This document shows positions 1 to 13,311 of a stretch of 64,000 nucleotides of DNA, piece by piece (position 1 is the first letter of the stretch; each line of letters opens with the position of its first letter). The DNA lies in the NCBI GenBank assembly GCA_935421135.1, contig OW285188.1, forward strand, positions 18,577,233 to 18,641,232, in the 5' to 3' direction. A program made the position numbers and the translations under genes. The notes below the pieces were generated by a model. That model did not search any database, was not told the DNA's origin, and saw nothing but the letters and a program-made list of their open reading frames with translations. The DNA comes from Bugulina stolonifera. Its lineage: Eukaryota; Bryozoa; Gymnolaemata; Cheilostomatida; Bugulidae.

Positions 1-1132
1 CAGATGAAGTTAATATGCTGACTCCGCTCGCAGTTTCAGGGTAATGTTCATTACAGTGTATAGGTTTACGTTTAGAGGTGAGTACAGTCTGTATACCTGT
101 GTGTACCCTCAATGCTAACACTGTATATGCCGACAGAGAAGCCAGAAGTTATACATACAACGTAGGCTATATTGTACCAGTATAAAATGTTTTGCAAGTC
201 ATGCCTATTGCAATCTGGTAAATAACATAGAATAGGAAACTTTTTAATTTTGTGTAAGAAATTTAACATTTGTAGTGTCATGTAAGAGATCTTGTCACAC
301 GGCCAGCCATTGAGAAAGTACAAGTCAAGTTAAGAGTCAAGTCAAAAGTTAACTAGTCTAAGTCAATATGAGGATGTCTGCTAATTCTGTAACTTCCATT
401 GGGGTTCTACGACTTGTTCCCATTGATATAATAATTGTATTATAGGTAATGGGTCCAGTTTGTGAAATAAAGATACAGAACAGGTAAACAGAATGTACAG
501 TATATTAGCCCTTCCCTACCTGTATCAGAAGCTCGACAGTGCTGGAATGTCCAAAGTATGATGATAGATGTAGTGGTGTCCAATCACGATTAGCTTTGCT
601 TGCACCTAACAATCAGCATTAAGCAATATAAAAGTATTAATTATAGTCACTACATTACTGGATTATAACTTCTTTAGTACTTGAACTGTATGATTCATTC
701 TCCTTGATTGAGGAGTTGTCCCTACAAACAATCAATGTGCATCTGGCACCAAAAAAAAACAACTAAAATCAGCAGAAGACAGGAATCCAGTCTGCAGTCT
801 ACTGGTACTCATTGGCTTTAGAATGGTACATTATAATAGTTTAGGGAGTGCAACTTCTGACACACATTGGATGAGTTTCTTCATTTTTGCTGAGACAAGT
901 CAACCAAGTCAACAATGATGACTATACCCATTAAGCTATAAATTTCAGACATTTATACTTCACATATTCACTCACCTTTACAGTTTATATAAGGTAGAGG
1001 ATTGTCTTGTGAATTCAAAAATTCTAAAACTTTTGATGTCTCGCCATTTCGAGAGTATGTCAAGAGCTTGTCCTCGGGAGGGACCACGTCAGTTTCATCA
1101 CTCAGGTCGTCTGCATCACTCTCTGATGCCAT
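1..1132 (-). CDS. OSBPL1A: ORP1/OSBPL1A-like ankyrin-repeat oxysterol-binding-protein-related protein, N-terminus (partial)
   Basis: Partial gene running off the left edge. Exon 1 is 976-1132 and exon 2 is 520-605; a probable third exon begins near base 26. Exon 1 starts MASESDADDLSDETDVV, an acidic leader, then a first ankyrin helix region ending INCKG. Exon 2 carries a canonical ankyrin core, WTPLHLSSYFGHSSTVELLI. The INCKG-x-SK-x-N-x-x-WTPLHL-x-x-YFGH pattern matches the N-terminal ankyrin repeats of vertebrate ORP1, a lipid-transfer protein whose ankyrin region binds Rab7 on late endosomes. Phases fit (1, then 0), with GT-AG borders. The lipid-binding ORD domain would lie outside the window, so an unrelated ankyrin protein cannot be fully excluded. 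Confidence 0.68.
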
Positions 1133-3145
1133 TTAGGGTCTATGTGCAAAATCTTCAGATGTAATAACTCTATAATGGTTTGAGATCCTGGAGAAATACA
1201 CTTATTTAGCTCAATATGCATAGATCATTTAATATATTATGTACCTGCTTAATCATTTAGCTTTTGAAATTACATTGTAGATAGTCTATAAGTAGCCGTG
1301 TGCCTGCATGTTGCAGCTAGCTCATTCCTGCTGTTGAGAGTTGCTGATAGACTCTTGCAGATTATGCAACATGTCTCAGCTGAGCAAAGATTACATTTGT
1401 TGCTAGCTAGGATGTATGGTGCTGCTCTGGTTAATATTTTCAATTTTAAATCATATTTTTGCTTCTGCTCTGTAATGCCCAAATATGCTTACTTAGTTCT
1501 GTGGAACTCTTGTATTTGATGTTCTGTATGGATGACATGTGGCTGTTGTATCTTGTCCCAATGCATTTTCTCTTCTGTCAAACCTACATAAGTCTCCATT
1601 TTGTTGTTGGTAGTAGTCACGATGGCTTGGCAAATTACATTTCTTAGTTGGCAGCTTCCATTTAATCGGCATTATTCTTTTTTGTCTGCAGTTGCATGTG
1701 TTGTTGCTAGTCTCTGTTACAGTTGCAGTTGTTAACTTTTGCTTGTTTGCTGCAGTTATCAGTGTTGTCATGTTCGGAATGCAGGCATAGCTCATCTTTA
1801 CGGTAATTCTATTGAACATTTTCCTCAGAGCATGGTTAACTGGGAAACTTGATTGCTTTCCTATATTGACGTTCGTTGATAAGATTTTAGAGCTATTACA
1901 GATTAGTAAATAGCCTAATTAAAAGTTAATCAGATTATAGTATTGTTGCATTTTTGTACAAATTAAAACTTATATTTATATTAAATAAATATAATAATAA
2001 TAATTATAATATTATTATTATTAATTAATTATAGTAATAGTATAGTCATAGTATAGTACAGCACAGTAAGTAAAATAAAAACGCGACTACATCCAATATA
2101 ATATGAATATAATTATAATTAATAACACATGATTTGATGAGTGACGATGAATGATATTTTATTACATTGATTTCTTTGGATTTTATATTAAATCATGTCA
2201 TGGAGAAGATGAGAGGATACTGTACTCTACTGTTTACCTCAGAATTTACCTCAGATGAGGTAGGTCTCCACCATCAATTTCATGTAAAATCTATAAGGGA
2301 GCCTCTAGCTTTAACTATTTTTTGGACTAGGGGGTCTGCAATATTCACAGTACATCACTGTTTAAGATTGGAAGTTGGTTTCTCATCTTATCTCACGAAT
2401 TGTTCGTGGCAGGAAACTAGAGTGGTAAATGCATTTTTGGCTGATATATGTTACATAACATTACATTGTGGTTACTGCATGAGTTACATAAAATATTAAT
2501 ATATTATATTATTAATATTTTGTGTAAATATTTAGTTTTCAACTGAAACTGATTATATTATATTTGTATTTAATATTATATAATAATAAATAAATATAAT
2601 AAATCACTAATCAGTATAAGTTGAAAACTAAATATAAAATAATATAAATATTATATTTACACAGTTCCTTGGTAGGTTTTTATTGCCAATGAATTGCAGA
2701 GATAAATATAGTAATAGTCATGCACTACTAGTACTAGAGACAAAGTAAGTAGTAATTTTCCTAGAGACAAAGTTGAAAGTTTATGTATCAATATTTACAT
2801 ATATAATATATAGGATCCAAAGTTTACATTATTTTATGTAGGAACTTCGCTAGAGAGTAAAAAATACTTACTTCCTATATTGTTTGTATCGGCACAGCAT
2901 CGTAACGACTCACTAATTATAATTAGCGGATATCTACGATTTCTATTTTAGAATATTTTATGTGTGCCCCGCCGCGTCACCCTGTCTATGTGAACAATAG
3001 CATTAAAGTCTTTAGTCTATGAATCATCAATGCGCATGTTGTGCGCTGTGCAACACTACTGGGTGTAAAGAGTGCATATGGACTCCTGAAGAGTTGATGA
3101 TATTTTACCTAATATAAGATCATCCAACGCATCACAAGCACAAAA
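1133..3145. other. Intergenic region between divergent ORP1-like and RanBP1 genes
   Basis: About 2 kb between two divergently transcribed genes, so both promoters should lie here. It is AT-rich, with TAA/ATT runs around 1980-2060. One open frame (2167-2499, plus) has no recognisable domain. Apart from the inverted repeat listed separately I see no further gene. Confidence 0.6.
2521..2663. repeat. Imperfect terminal inverted repeat (fold-back element)
   Basis: The left arm begins TGTGTAAATATTTAGTTTTC. The right arm, read on the minus strand, begins TGTGTAAATATAATATTT and rejoins the same TTTAGTTTTCAACT stretch after a short AT-rich insertion. Both arms end near CTGATTA. The roughly 140-base size and AT-rich loop suit a small non-autonomous fold-back or MITE-like element. 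Confidence 0.55.
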
Positions 3146-6100
3146 ATGGCAGACGACCATGCAAGTACACATCTCAATTAAGATAATTTATTGTAAAAGT
3201 ATATGTTCCATATCCTCCATGAACATGGTTATTGAACTGGCACTCTGGCAGGGCAATCAAAATGAAAGTAAATACATATACAAATCAATGGATGATCTGA
3301 TCAAAGTTCTTTCAAGAACTGTGATCTAATTGAAAAAGATAGACAAGTTGGAAAGCTTCCCCAGTGAAATTTAAATTTTTGCATCGAAAGTGAGCAAGTC
3401 ACAGTTTTTGAATAGAAATTAAAATACGATTTGGCTTTTTTAGAACTAGAAAGGTTAAAAGAAAGTTAAAGTAGTTATTTTTATTTTTTAATAATAATAA
3501 TAATTATTATTATTATATCAATAATGAATAATCATATGATATATGAATACCAATAAATATGGTTTTAATTTTTAATGGAAACAAATTGTTAATTGCTAAT
3601 GATCATAATGAAATGATGATGAAGACCTATGACGTTGCATGTCCTTGTGGCAGATTTGTGCACAACAGACAAATATTTAAGCCAAGGAAAGTAAATACAT
3701 GTACTCCGAAAGTCTAAAGTCATTTTGATTTTGAAGTCAAGTCATCAGGTGAAGCAAGTGAAAACTAGAGTCAGCTGAGGTACCAAGAATGTACTAGGTA
3801 GAGAGTCCTCAATGTTGGATGTGTGAGTAGACATCAAAATTTCAAAAATGCAGATTTATATGTATATATAGCCTAAAATCACGCACCCTTCATTTGCAGT
3901 TGCGGTTTGGGGGTATAATTTATATCGAAGAAGACTGAAACGCTGCTCTGTCAGCAGGGTTGGGACTAGCTAGTTTTGAAAGTAGAGAGTAGTTCTCGAT
4001 TCAACATAAAACCAGAGAGTTGTTATTTCTGCTTGTATAATCTGAAACTTTGGAATAGGTAATGCAGTTGCTGGTTAGAACTAAATAGTTGCTTGTATAT
4101 TGGACAACGATAAACATTCACAAACCTGTAGGTGAATTAACTGAAAGTCACTACCCGTGCTCTTTATTACACTCACAACAATCCTCTTGAAAAAACAATT
4201 TTTTTTCTAACAATCAAAATTTTAATATAATGTTATGATTCAGGCCCACAAAAATTTCGGAATCTAATTTAATTTCAATAACTATAAACCAAGTATTTTG
4301 TTATGTCATTGTTAATAATTGATCCGATGTTATTATTGATTACAGGAAAACAATCCAGAAGCTGAAGTAGATATTCAGTTCAAGCCTGTGATAGAATTAC
4401 CACCTGTCGAGATTGACACTCTTGAAGATGACGAAGAAGAAATATTCAAAATGTGAGCAGACAAATTTTTGTTGTACCATAAAAATATTTTCTAAAATCA
4501 ATGTCTATCTGATTCTTGCCGATTCAGAGTTGGTCTTGTCGTTCTACTAGGAATCCCATGTACATAGGTAGCCTACACAAGCACGCACTAAACAATACCT
4601 TGTACCTTTTCTTGTAACTGTACAATGTAAATTAGTTGACCTATCATGTATTATGTATGTAATATATGCAAGGAGTTTATTGGCCTGAATAGATGACTCT
4701 CATTTTAACTTCTAAACTACAAATTCCAGTTCAGAAAGGCAATTAATGGATTTTTTTCTTTGTGGTAGCAACATGATAGAGTTCATTTATGACCTTTGTG
4801 ATCGCTCTAGTGACTCATCAGATTCGAGTTGCATGTCCAGTAATCGACCCACTAGGCCGAACCTGCACCTCCAGGTTTAAATAAGTTCCAGGATAAGTTT
4901 TAAGTATATTCCTGAGTTTTTGGTAGATTTTCACACAAAAGCTCAGTTATAGAATTAGTAGAAGTTAGTGTTAGCAAGGTGCTCAATTGAATATATTGAC
5001 GGTATGGATAGAGAAGGTTACAATGTATTGACACCATTGCAGGCGTGCCAAGTTATTCAGATTGGATAACCTGTCAGACCCTCCACAGATGAAGGAAAGA
5101 GGTGTTGGTGATATCCGCATACTCCAAAACAGAACCTCCAAACGAATCCGTTTTCTGATGAGACGGGATAAGGTGCTAAAAATATGCTGCAATCATTTTT
5201 GTAAGTCTATTTATTATTTGTAACAATCCCATTCCTTCACTATTAGTTCAGGATGGTATCAGCTCAAGATTTCAGTTAGGTGTCTCCTCACTGCTCATAC
5301 CGCTAGATTTTCATACTTTGTTCTGTCTTAGTAAAACACACTACCCACCTAGTTTGACAGTGCCGAAACGGTTCCATGTACATAATTTGCGTATGATATT
5401 GTCCGGTCGTATTAATCGTCATGTTCTTGTGATGAATTTAGAGCTCTATTATCCAGATGATAGCATCATTGTTTTTTTACAGTAACGAAAGCCATGAAAC
5501 TAAAAGCCCATGCATCATCTGATAGGGCATTTGTGTGGACAACAATGGCTGACTTTGCTGATGAAGAACCCAAACCAGAAGTTTTGGCAATTCGGTTTAG
5601 AGACTCAGATCGTAAGTATTACAGTTAGTAATGGTTGACCCTCCCTCTTTTGCCCCACAGTGGAACGTAAATTATAATAATAGTTATTTAACATCAAATT
5701 TTCATTTGTATGTTTGGTGCTGCAAAATATCCGTGTGTTGCAAATAAACAAGGGTGGCAATTTTGACCTGTAGGCTTATATTTATCCTGTAATCCTCATT
5801 TACCATTATTAATTCACTGGTATTTTAGATGCTCAAAAATTCAAAAAGAAATTTGAGGAACTCCAAGAAAACTTGCCAGATGTTAAGCTTGAAAAGAAGA
5901 AAGGTAAGATAATTCCAGCTAATACATCACACTGCTCTCATTCAATATGTTACAGTGTGCAGTCTTGTGGTACAATACAATTCCCATACTGACATATCCT
6001 GGTTGTTGGTATATAATTCTTGTTAACATCATAGAAATACTTGATATCCATGTTTTTATTCATATGTACCTGATTGTAAGGGTTATGATGTTTACAGTTC

Positions 6101-6225
6101 CAGTTGATAATAAAGAAGAGAAGGAGAACACAAAACCTGATGGTGATTATGTATCCACTGATGACGTGACAACCAAGTTGAATAAATTAAAAGTTGGCGG
6201 AGAAGGTGCTGCTGGGGACAACTAA
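3146..6225 (+). CDS. RANBP1: Ran-binding protein 1 (RanBP1)
   Basis: RanBP1 binds Ran-GTP and assists RanGAP-driven GTP hydrolysis after nuclear export. Exons: 3146-3164 (tentative), 4359-4452 (or from 4346), 5043-5200, 5483-5611, 5829-5903, 6098-6225. With the 4359 acceptor the frame closes at 200 aa, close to the animal size. Family landmarks in order: an acidic linker ETLEDD-like segment, [56 protein letters not shown] and LAIRFRDSD. This is one full Ran-binding domain followed by a Lys/Glu-rich tail. The extreme N-terminus is uncertain: MADDH is a plausible start, but its splice to exon 2 needs a weak acceptor; the better acceptor at 4345 would need a phase-0 upstream exon. Confidence 0.93.
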
Positions 6226-6899
6226 CTCTTATCTGTGTATGTACATGTATATAGTATTCAATTCTTATTCGCTTATAGTTCTTATTCAAACTATATATAA
6301 TGTAACAGAGTACAGATGTACTGAGTTTGTATGTTCATATCTGGGTTACGAGTCTCCACCCCTTTTACCTGTACAAATGAACATTTGTATGATCTTTTTT
6401 GTCTCACTTATTCAAGCCATCCAGACAGCTGGTATTTTAAGTGTTCAGTCTTTTTAAAATTAAATTATATTTAAAATGTTCGTATCTAAACTTTGCGATA
6501 TATTCTATTCAGTCCAATGTGATATCAATGCTTATGTTAGTGTATTATTTTGTAGTCCACAACGAAACTGTCTTAGTTATAATCTGGTAGGCTGTATTAT
6601 CATTTCGGATATTTGTACTTTATTTTAAAAAACTGTATACCAGGAGATGCAGTACTAAATTTCTGTATATAATAACTACGGTACAATAAGTGTAATAAAT
6701 GCATATGATCTGCATATCCAACAAACAAACGTGCAATACTCAACTCATATTTCAAACAATACAATAGTGTCTGTATTATAATAATATAATAACTACACTT
6801 GATTATTCCATATTCTAGTATAAGCAAGAGTTGTCCTCTTTTGTCATAAGTTTCTTGTGAGGATTGGTAGCTGCTTCTATGTTATATACATAGAGTTTG
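6226..6899. other. Convergent 3' flank of RanBP1 and ERp29
   Basis: A short AT-rich spacer between two converging genes, presumably both 3' UTRs. I see no further gene. Several AATAAA-like stretches occur, but I cannot assign the actual cleavage sites. Confidence 0.6.
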
Positions 6900-8976
6900 T
6901 TAGAGCTCGTCGTGAGGCATGTGAACCTTGATCTGTTGGAATGTTCTGAGAATATTCATTTGCTTGCGAATACCACAGTGGTTATCTTTATGCATCTTGT
7001 GTCTGGCTTTCAAAAGCTTCATTCTTCCATCCTCGAGTCCCAGGAAAGATGGCCCCTGTTTCATATACTCTTCCTGTAACATCCAGTTGCACACATTGCA
7101 TTACTATGTAAAGTACATGTTGATATTAGGTTGATAATGATATTATGTTCATAACAGAAATCTATGCACAACTGCTATATGTGGACCTGTTACTGCATAG
7201 CAGCTGTATTCCTTACCCAAAGGGCATATCTCCCTCTTGATTTCACATTTGATTGCATAACATGTTTGTTGGTTTTATGTCATTTTAAGAGTTGTCTTCC
7301 TTTAGTATATTGCTGATGGCGAGAATAACTTTCAATATACCAGTATGAAATATTCAATCTTTGAATTTTCAAGTTATCCCAATACAAGTGTATTTGTACA
7401 TTCGTATTCGGTACTGCTTTGCTGTAAACACTCCCAATGGTAACATACTAATGCCTTATCTTGAATTCAGTGTTCTGTGAACTACTATAATAATGTACAA
7501 GCATTTTTTTAAAAAGTTCAGGACAATGTTGTAAATTAATTTTAGCTTACAAAGATTTTGATGTAATATGTTGCCGATTTGTAATGATCTTCTTGGGTGG
7601 TGTTGTATTCTTTATACTGTCTGGCAAGCTCTATGATTTGCTCCTGATCGTCTCTCGTCCTCGCTTTCATGAACTTTTCAACCAATCGTTCCAAGTACTC
7701 CAGTGTTCCTGCTCTGCCAACCCATACTCCTGTACATATACATATAGATATTAGAGAGGTTGTTATATGACGATGTATCTATATCTGAGAGGAAATAACT
7801 CCATTGAACGCTGCAGATGAATGGATATCCATGTACAAAATGAAGTCTGGCTTATGGTTAAGTAACTAGGGTCTGGATTTTAAAAAAATTTTTTTCCACA
7901 TGTTTGACCACGTCTGAAAAGGGCCTGATATTTTGTAGGTTAATGTCACTTACCTGTGCTTTCTAGAACAAACTTTCTAAAGTTGTCACAGTTTAGGATG
8001 CCTTTCATTGTAGCATTCTCCTTCCCTTTAACAAACACTTTTACAACAGGTAGTTGATCCATAGATAAATTAAATCTCTCTGCCAATTCCCAATTTTCTT
8101 TCCCTCCTTCTTCTGTAACAGGAAAATTAAAATCAGGAGAGAAAAATCAGCTTTCGTAGAAAAAAATTGCTGAACAATTCTGTTGCCGTTCAAATAAATC
8201 TCGCTTTCCGCTAGCTTCTCTCATTGATCAGCTTGAGAAGTAGAGGGGCTCCACTAGAGTCTACTTACCTAGTATTGGGACAGTGGCAGCAATTACTTCA
8301 GGCTGTGTTACAGTGCTTTCAGCAAAATGTTTGAACTCGGTGTTGATTGCTCCAACTGCTAGGTAATGCATGAACATCACCACTGTAACATTTTGGTGCG
8401 AAATCACCTGCAATAAATTTTATAATTATATAGACTAATAATAAGGGCATTGGGTAAGATGAGAGGAGAATGTGAGAGTCTATTCCCTGCGCACTGTTAT
8501 TACAACATTGGCAGTTGAGGTCTTTCTTTGGTTAGATAATGAATTTGGTAGATTGATAGTCATAGTACCAAATATGGTTACTATTTTACAGTGTGAATGT
8601 GTTTCAATAGCCCCGTTTACCACTGTTATTTATACCAAAACCAGAACTGACTATGTTACATGCCCATTCAATTGAATGTGCATGTAACATAGTCAGTTCC
8701 TTTGAATTGTTCTGGTTGAAATTTTACCAACATTTAAAATTACAATCGTATCGCATTGAGAGGCTTTTCTTTAGATAAGAATAATTATGCATACACGCGT
8801 AAAATGTATTTAGCAAAGTCACCCATAACGCTTACCTTATCAAACGTGATGGTGTCCAGGTCTACGGCATGCTCTATTAGGTGTATATCTCGACTGTAAT
8901 GCAGCATCTTCGATGCTTCAGCATAGAAGGTTATAAATGAATATAAAATAATGATAAGACTTCTCTGAGACACCAT
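6900..8976 (-). CDS. ERP29: ERp29-type endoplasmic reticulum chaperone with HDEL retention signal
   Basis: ERp29 is an ER-lumen PDI-family chaperone. Exons on the minus strand: 8836-8976, 8269-8407, 7954-8112, 7551-7729, 6900-7073. They join in frame to 263 aa, against 261 in human. Residues 1-20 form a signal peptide (MVSQRSLIIILYSFITFYAE). A thioredoxin-like domain follows (LDTITFDK, then VVMFMHY, then LPVVKVF), then the all-helical C-terminal domain ending in HDEL, the classic ER retrieval signal. No CxxC pair is visible, as in vertebrate ERp29 and unlike active PDIs, so a redox role is unlikely. The gene is divergent from its right neighbour, with about 950 bases between start codons. Confidence 0.88.
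8644..8699. repeat. Near-perfect 56-base palindrome in ERp29 intron 1
   Basis: Arms GAACTGACTATGTTACATG and its reverse complement meet at a CAATTG centre, with one mismatched pair near the middle. It lies wholly inside the first intron, so it does not disturb coding. It could be a fold-back element remnant. Confidence 0.85.
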
Positions 8977-9933
8977 CTTTGTCTAATCTGTACACCTAAG
9001 GAGTAGCTACTGCTGACGTGTCCCCTAAAACTTACTGGCAGCAAGACAGTGGATCAATTTCCAATATTATGAGCATTACAACACCTTGCAAGTAACAACA
9101 GAAATATTGATTACCAAACTTTGTCCTTGCTAGCCATTGTTTTGTTATGTTTTATCTGAAGAACAATACCATATCCCAGTGATCAATTGTAATATGTTAT
9201 ACTACACAGAGTGTGGAATATCCCAGAATGTGCAGCACTTGTTAGCTATTAATAATCATAAGAAGTTTTCCTCTCTTGATTTTTGTTCACTCACTCTTTT
9301 CTCTTTCTTCAACTTTCGCCGGCCAATATTTTTTTATTAAGCTAATATCTCGTTATTACTATTTTCAAGTCTGAAATCATACAAATGCCAGAGATACCAG
9401 CCTTTGAGAATCCTATTTTGGCTACAGGCTCTTGTGGATCACATGTTCTACAGAAGTAGAAAGAATGACAATTCGGTTGGAATTCTGTTCAGTAGTATGG
9501 TATTGATGTCAATTAATTTGCATCTACATGTAGTATTCAGGAAACATTATTATAGTTTTGGGTGTACAAGTTCTGAAGTAAGCATATGGTATGGTATTTA
9601 TGTAATTCACATGAACGTAATCTATATTATTGCATTTATTATGTAATCATTGCTCTGTGAGCAATGATAGTATTACTAACAGTAATACAGTGTACTATGA
9701 TTTTGTAATATTACCCAGACATTTTGTTATTAAAAATCATGGTATTTAAAATATTTGCGGAAACCATAATTTTCATCATAATCAGCAAGTTATTTCAGCA
9801 CACATTCCGTGCATTTAGATAACATAGTTGTCAAGAACGACATCTCTCTCTAGCATTGTTGCAGCTTCACAACTACTGAAGAGAAAAGTTAGCTGCTCTA
9901 CTCTGACAAGAAAGGAACACACAAAAATCAATC
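8977..9933. promoter_or_regulatory. Divergent intergenic region, presumed promoters
   Basis: This spacer separates the start codons of two divergently transcribed genes, so it should hold both promoters and 5' UTRs. A short hairpin (ATCATTGCTC / GAGCAATGAT) lies at 9646-9668. I find no convincing TATA box or extra exon. Confidence 0.45.
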
Positions 9934-12304
9934 ATGGGGTGTGGAGGATCTAAAAGTAAGTCACTCTATTCATTTCTATAAACTCAAACTTTCTCTCTTT
10001 CATAGTCGCCCATTTTCTGTCAACAACTTTGAAAAACTATTCAACTATTAGAAGAAAAGAATTTATAAACATCCGTCCCATTGGTATTGTGAGTTAGCTC
10101 TATACTATTATAGTGCTAATGAATATAGATACATTTGCTACTTGTGTGCCGTAACTTTGACGATATTCTGTGTGTTTTGTAGATCAGGAAATGTAAGTAT
10201 CGTTTATCCTGCAGTTGGTGTTGTCACACTATCCGTTACCTCGCCGCTGGTGTTGTCGGAAATAGCAGAAGACAAGGGATTAGATGCAATTTCATAAAGA
10301 CAAGAACTTCTTTATTATTCTATTTATTCACTAACTTGAGCATAATTTAGAGTGGAAGTTATATGCCCTTTATTTTACATAGTTGAAACAACTCCACATT
10401 ATAATCATAACTTGTATAATTAGTTGGAGCTTTCTGTTGATAGCCTCTCTACATGTAGTCACTTGTTCATGGATTCGATTGGGTTACCTACTAAACAGTA
10501 GCCACCAACTTTCTATATAATCGTATGCTTTTGGGGACATTTTAGCATGAGGCTGACTGAACAGCAGCAAGCCTCTATGAGAAAACAAGAAGAGATTGCC
10601 AAGTCTCAACAACAGCAGATTAAACTGCAAGCTGAGGCTCTAGAAAATGCCCGTATGCAGCAGGATATCACCGCTAAGCAGGTAGCCCTTAGAAACGTAC
10701 ATGTACAATCATGTAAATGTGAATACAACGAGCCCTAAACAGAAGTTACATTATTTCCATCTTTAACTGAATCTTTGCAAACTACTAGTTGCACCTAGAA
10801 AAAGTCTAAACAACAATCCTATGTTAATGATTGACCAAAATCTTGGTTTTATAACTTTTAGTTTGAAGAGCAGAAGGCTATGCTGTTGGACCAGCAAGCT
10901 ACTTTAGTACAACAGCAACAGGAAGCTCTGCAGATGGCGCTGCTTGCCAAACAACAGGCGGAACAGGCTGCAAGTAGCGCTGCTGAGCAAGCTCTAAAGA
11001 AAGCCGAGGCCATGAAGAGAAGGATAACACCTCCAGCTAAACCTGGTAAAGTTCTCATCATTTTATCAACATTTCATCATAAATGCGACTCGAGGGTTTT
11101 ACATGGGTAGCCATAATTCTGCAGTTACTTATACTTGTGACGCGACTTCATTAACTCCAGGTGTAGTTAAATTTACATGTTAGGTAATATGTATGTTGTT
11201 GTGTGCAGGTAAAATTAACGTTGTGGTGCAAACTGATAGAACTATTCCACCCAATGCCATCATGAAGAGGAGGAAACAGAAGGACGCTGATGGGAATATT
11301 ATTGAAAGGCCACAGCAAGATCACCGAGAGGAGTGTGGAGGTGTCGGGTCTGACGCAGTCGATGCTCCTGCCATTGTTAGTAGAAAAAATTGTTCAGATC
11401 TCACATTCCATACAATATTCTTGTGTGATTATTGCATTGTTAGATAATTCCCCATGGTTCCAACATTATTTGGTCATCTTTTACTAACAGTGTATATAAC
11501 CAGACTGTAGTCTTAGACAATGTACCATCTTGCTTATCATGCTCTTGGTTTTATTTACTCTCGACAATGTAACTTGAAGTACAATAGCGTGCTGCAGTTG
11601 TTTGTGTAACTAAATTCCTGTATACAAAGTGTAACAAATTATGATGTGCTTGTAGGCTCAGGTACCAGTCATGGTTGTAAAGGAGAAGGACAAGAGCAAG
11701 CCTAACGATGATGACGATGATGATGAGTATGAATACCAATACGAGTACCAGGTAAGAATGGTTTGTTAGCTTAACTTATTATACCTGCATGTAAAGGTAA
11801 CAGCGGTAGTGAGTCAAAGGCTACAGCAGCTATAGCTATTTATGAAGTAGATGTACATGTAGTTAGCACTAACTAGTTGTATGTATTATCTGTAGTATCA
11901 GTACCAGTATACTGATGACCTACCAGCCGGTCCCAAGGTCATGATGGCACCACCAAGTGGCTCTCCAATGGCTCTTCCACCTGTACCTCAAATGGAGCCT
12001 ACTCAGCCTCTCTTTACTCAAAGCTTTGAAGAGCCAGCAGGTAGGGTATAATATGCCTGCTGTGAGCTAACGTATTGCAGTGGTTGCTGTGAGATACATG
12101 TAGATGTAGGTAGACATAATGTAATTGTATTATGTCATTCTCAACCGATTAAATACACTAAAAATAATATGCCTTGAGTATTTTGTCACTCAGATGTACA
12201 TGTATGCTGACAGCAATTAATCTCCACTCTCTGTTTTAGCTGAGGCACCTCCACCACCTGCAGGTGAGGAAGAATATGAATATGAGTACGAGGATGAGAG
12301 TTAA
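9934..12304 (+). CDS. N-myristoylation-signal coiled-coil protein with acidic Tyr-rich tail, unknown family
   Basis: I do not recognise this protein. Exons: 9934-9955, 10183-10192, 10546-10681, 10862-11045, 11209-11375, 11656-11751, 11896-12040, 12240-12304. All have GT-AG borders and matching phases, closing at 274 aa. Exon 2 is only 10 bases. The start MGCGGSK has Gly2 plus Cys3, the classic dual myristoylation/palmitoylation signal, so membrane attachment is expected. Residues about 10-110 are Gln/Ala/Glu-rich with heptad-like spacing (AEQALKKAEAMKRR), a predicted coiled coil. Then come VVVQTDRTIPPNAIMKRRKQ, an acidic DDDDDDEYEYQYEYQ stretch, a Pro-rich linker and an EEEYEYEYEDES end. An AATAAA lies at 12445. 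A membrane scaffold role is only a guess. Confidence 0.85.
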
Positions 12305-13311
12305 CTCCCCCTACCTACCATCTCATCATCTAAGAGTCATCCCACCCACCTACTCCCTCAACAAATACTGTGATACACACCATTTGGCTACTAGGTTTAT
12401 ATTAGCTTAATGATATACATCTTATTTGCTCCATACAAACCAGAAATAAAGTACCTTAATCCGTTACAAAAAACAAATATCTTTTTGTTGATTGTAGAAT
12501 GATTCTAGAAATAACGAGGTGAAAAAGTGTATTGGTGTAATATTAGTAAGGCGAAACATAGCAGTATTCCATTCATTCATTCATTCTGAAAGTGTGGACT
12601 AGTAGACCAGTGATGTGATCGGTGTACAATGTAAAATACAGGATTAGTTTGAGGAATACTGCTGAACAAAGTGTTGTTGTATTACCATGTAACTACTTCA
12701 CCCTAGAGCTGAGCCCACCCCCTCCAAGTATTAGTACCTTGAGCATTACTAATCAGCCACTATCTTACTGGTAAAGTATATACTAGACAGGGAAACCAAT
12801 TATATGATGGGAAACATACACGCAACTAGACACAATTATTTGATTTGATATTATTATGTAACAAAAAACATCATAATTACACTGCTACTATAACCAAAAA
12901 TCCCAACATTACAGGGTTGTTATAGTTTGAAATTGAACAAGGGTAAATAACTACACTGTACTACAATATCAAAGGAATATAAATGTACACAATTATCATA
13001 ATTATTATACATAATACTATACTGCTACCATCATAATATTATTATAATAGTAGAGTACAATATATTGTGGTGAATATTGATACAAGTTCTGTATGCTAAC
13101 TCTTTTAATAAATACTCTGGTGAAGGTTTATAAATTGATTGTGTTCTGACATCATATTAAAATCTAGTAGTAGGAACACTGTTATAATATACAGGATCGA
13201 CACACATACACTGTACCTATAATATACGGACAGGGTGATCCTTGCTCTCACATGTATGTATGAGATAGTGAATCCATGAGGATATACCATTAATAGCTTT
13301 CCATCACCAGG
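12305..13311. other. Convergent 3' flank, no gene seen
   Basis: AT-rich spacer between the coiled-coil gene and the end of the SLC7 gene. It contains the AATAAA at 12445, a short CATT run near 12580 and TAATAT-rich stretches. No exon is supported. Confidence 0.6.

Noticed and set aside
2167..2499. 110-codon open frame in the ORP1-RanBP1 spacer
   Set aside because: It has no recognisable domain, splice context or paralogue, and frames of this length are expected in AT-rich DNA of this size.
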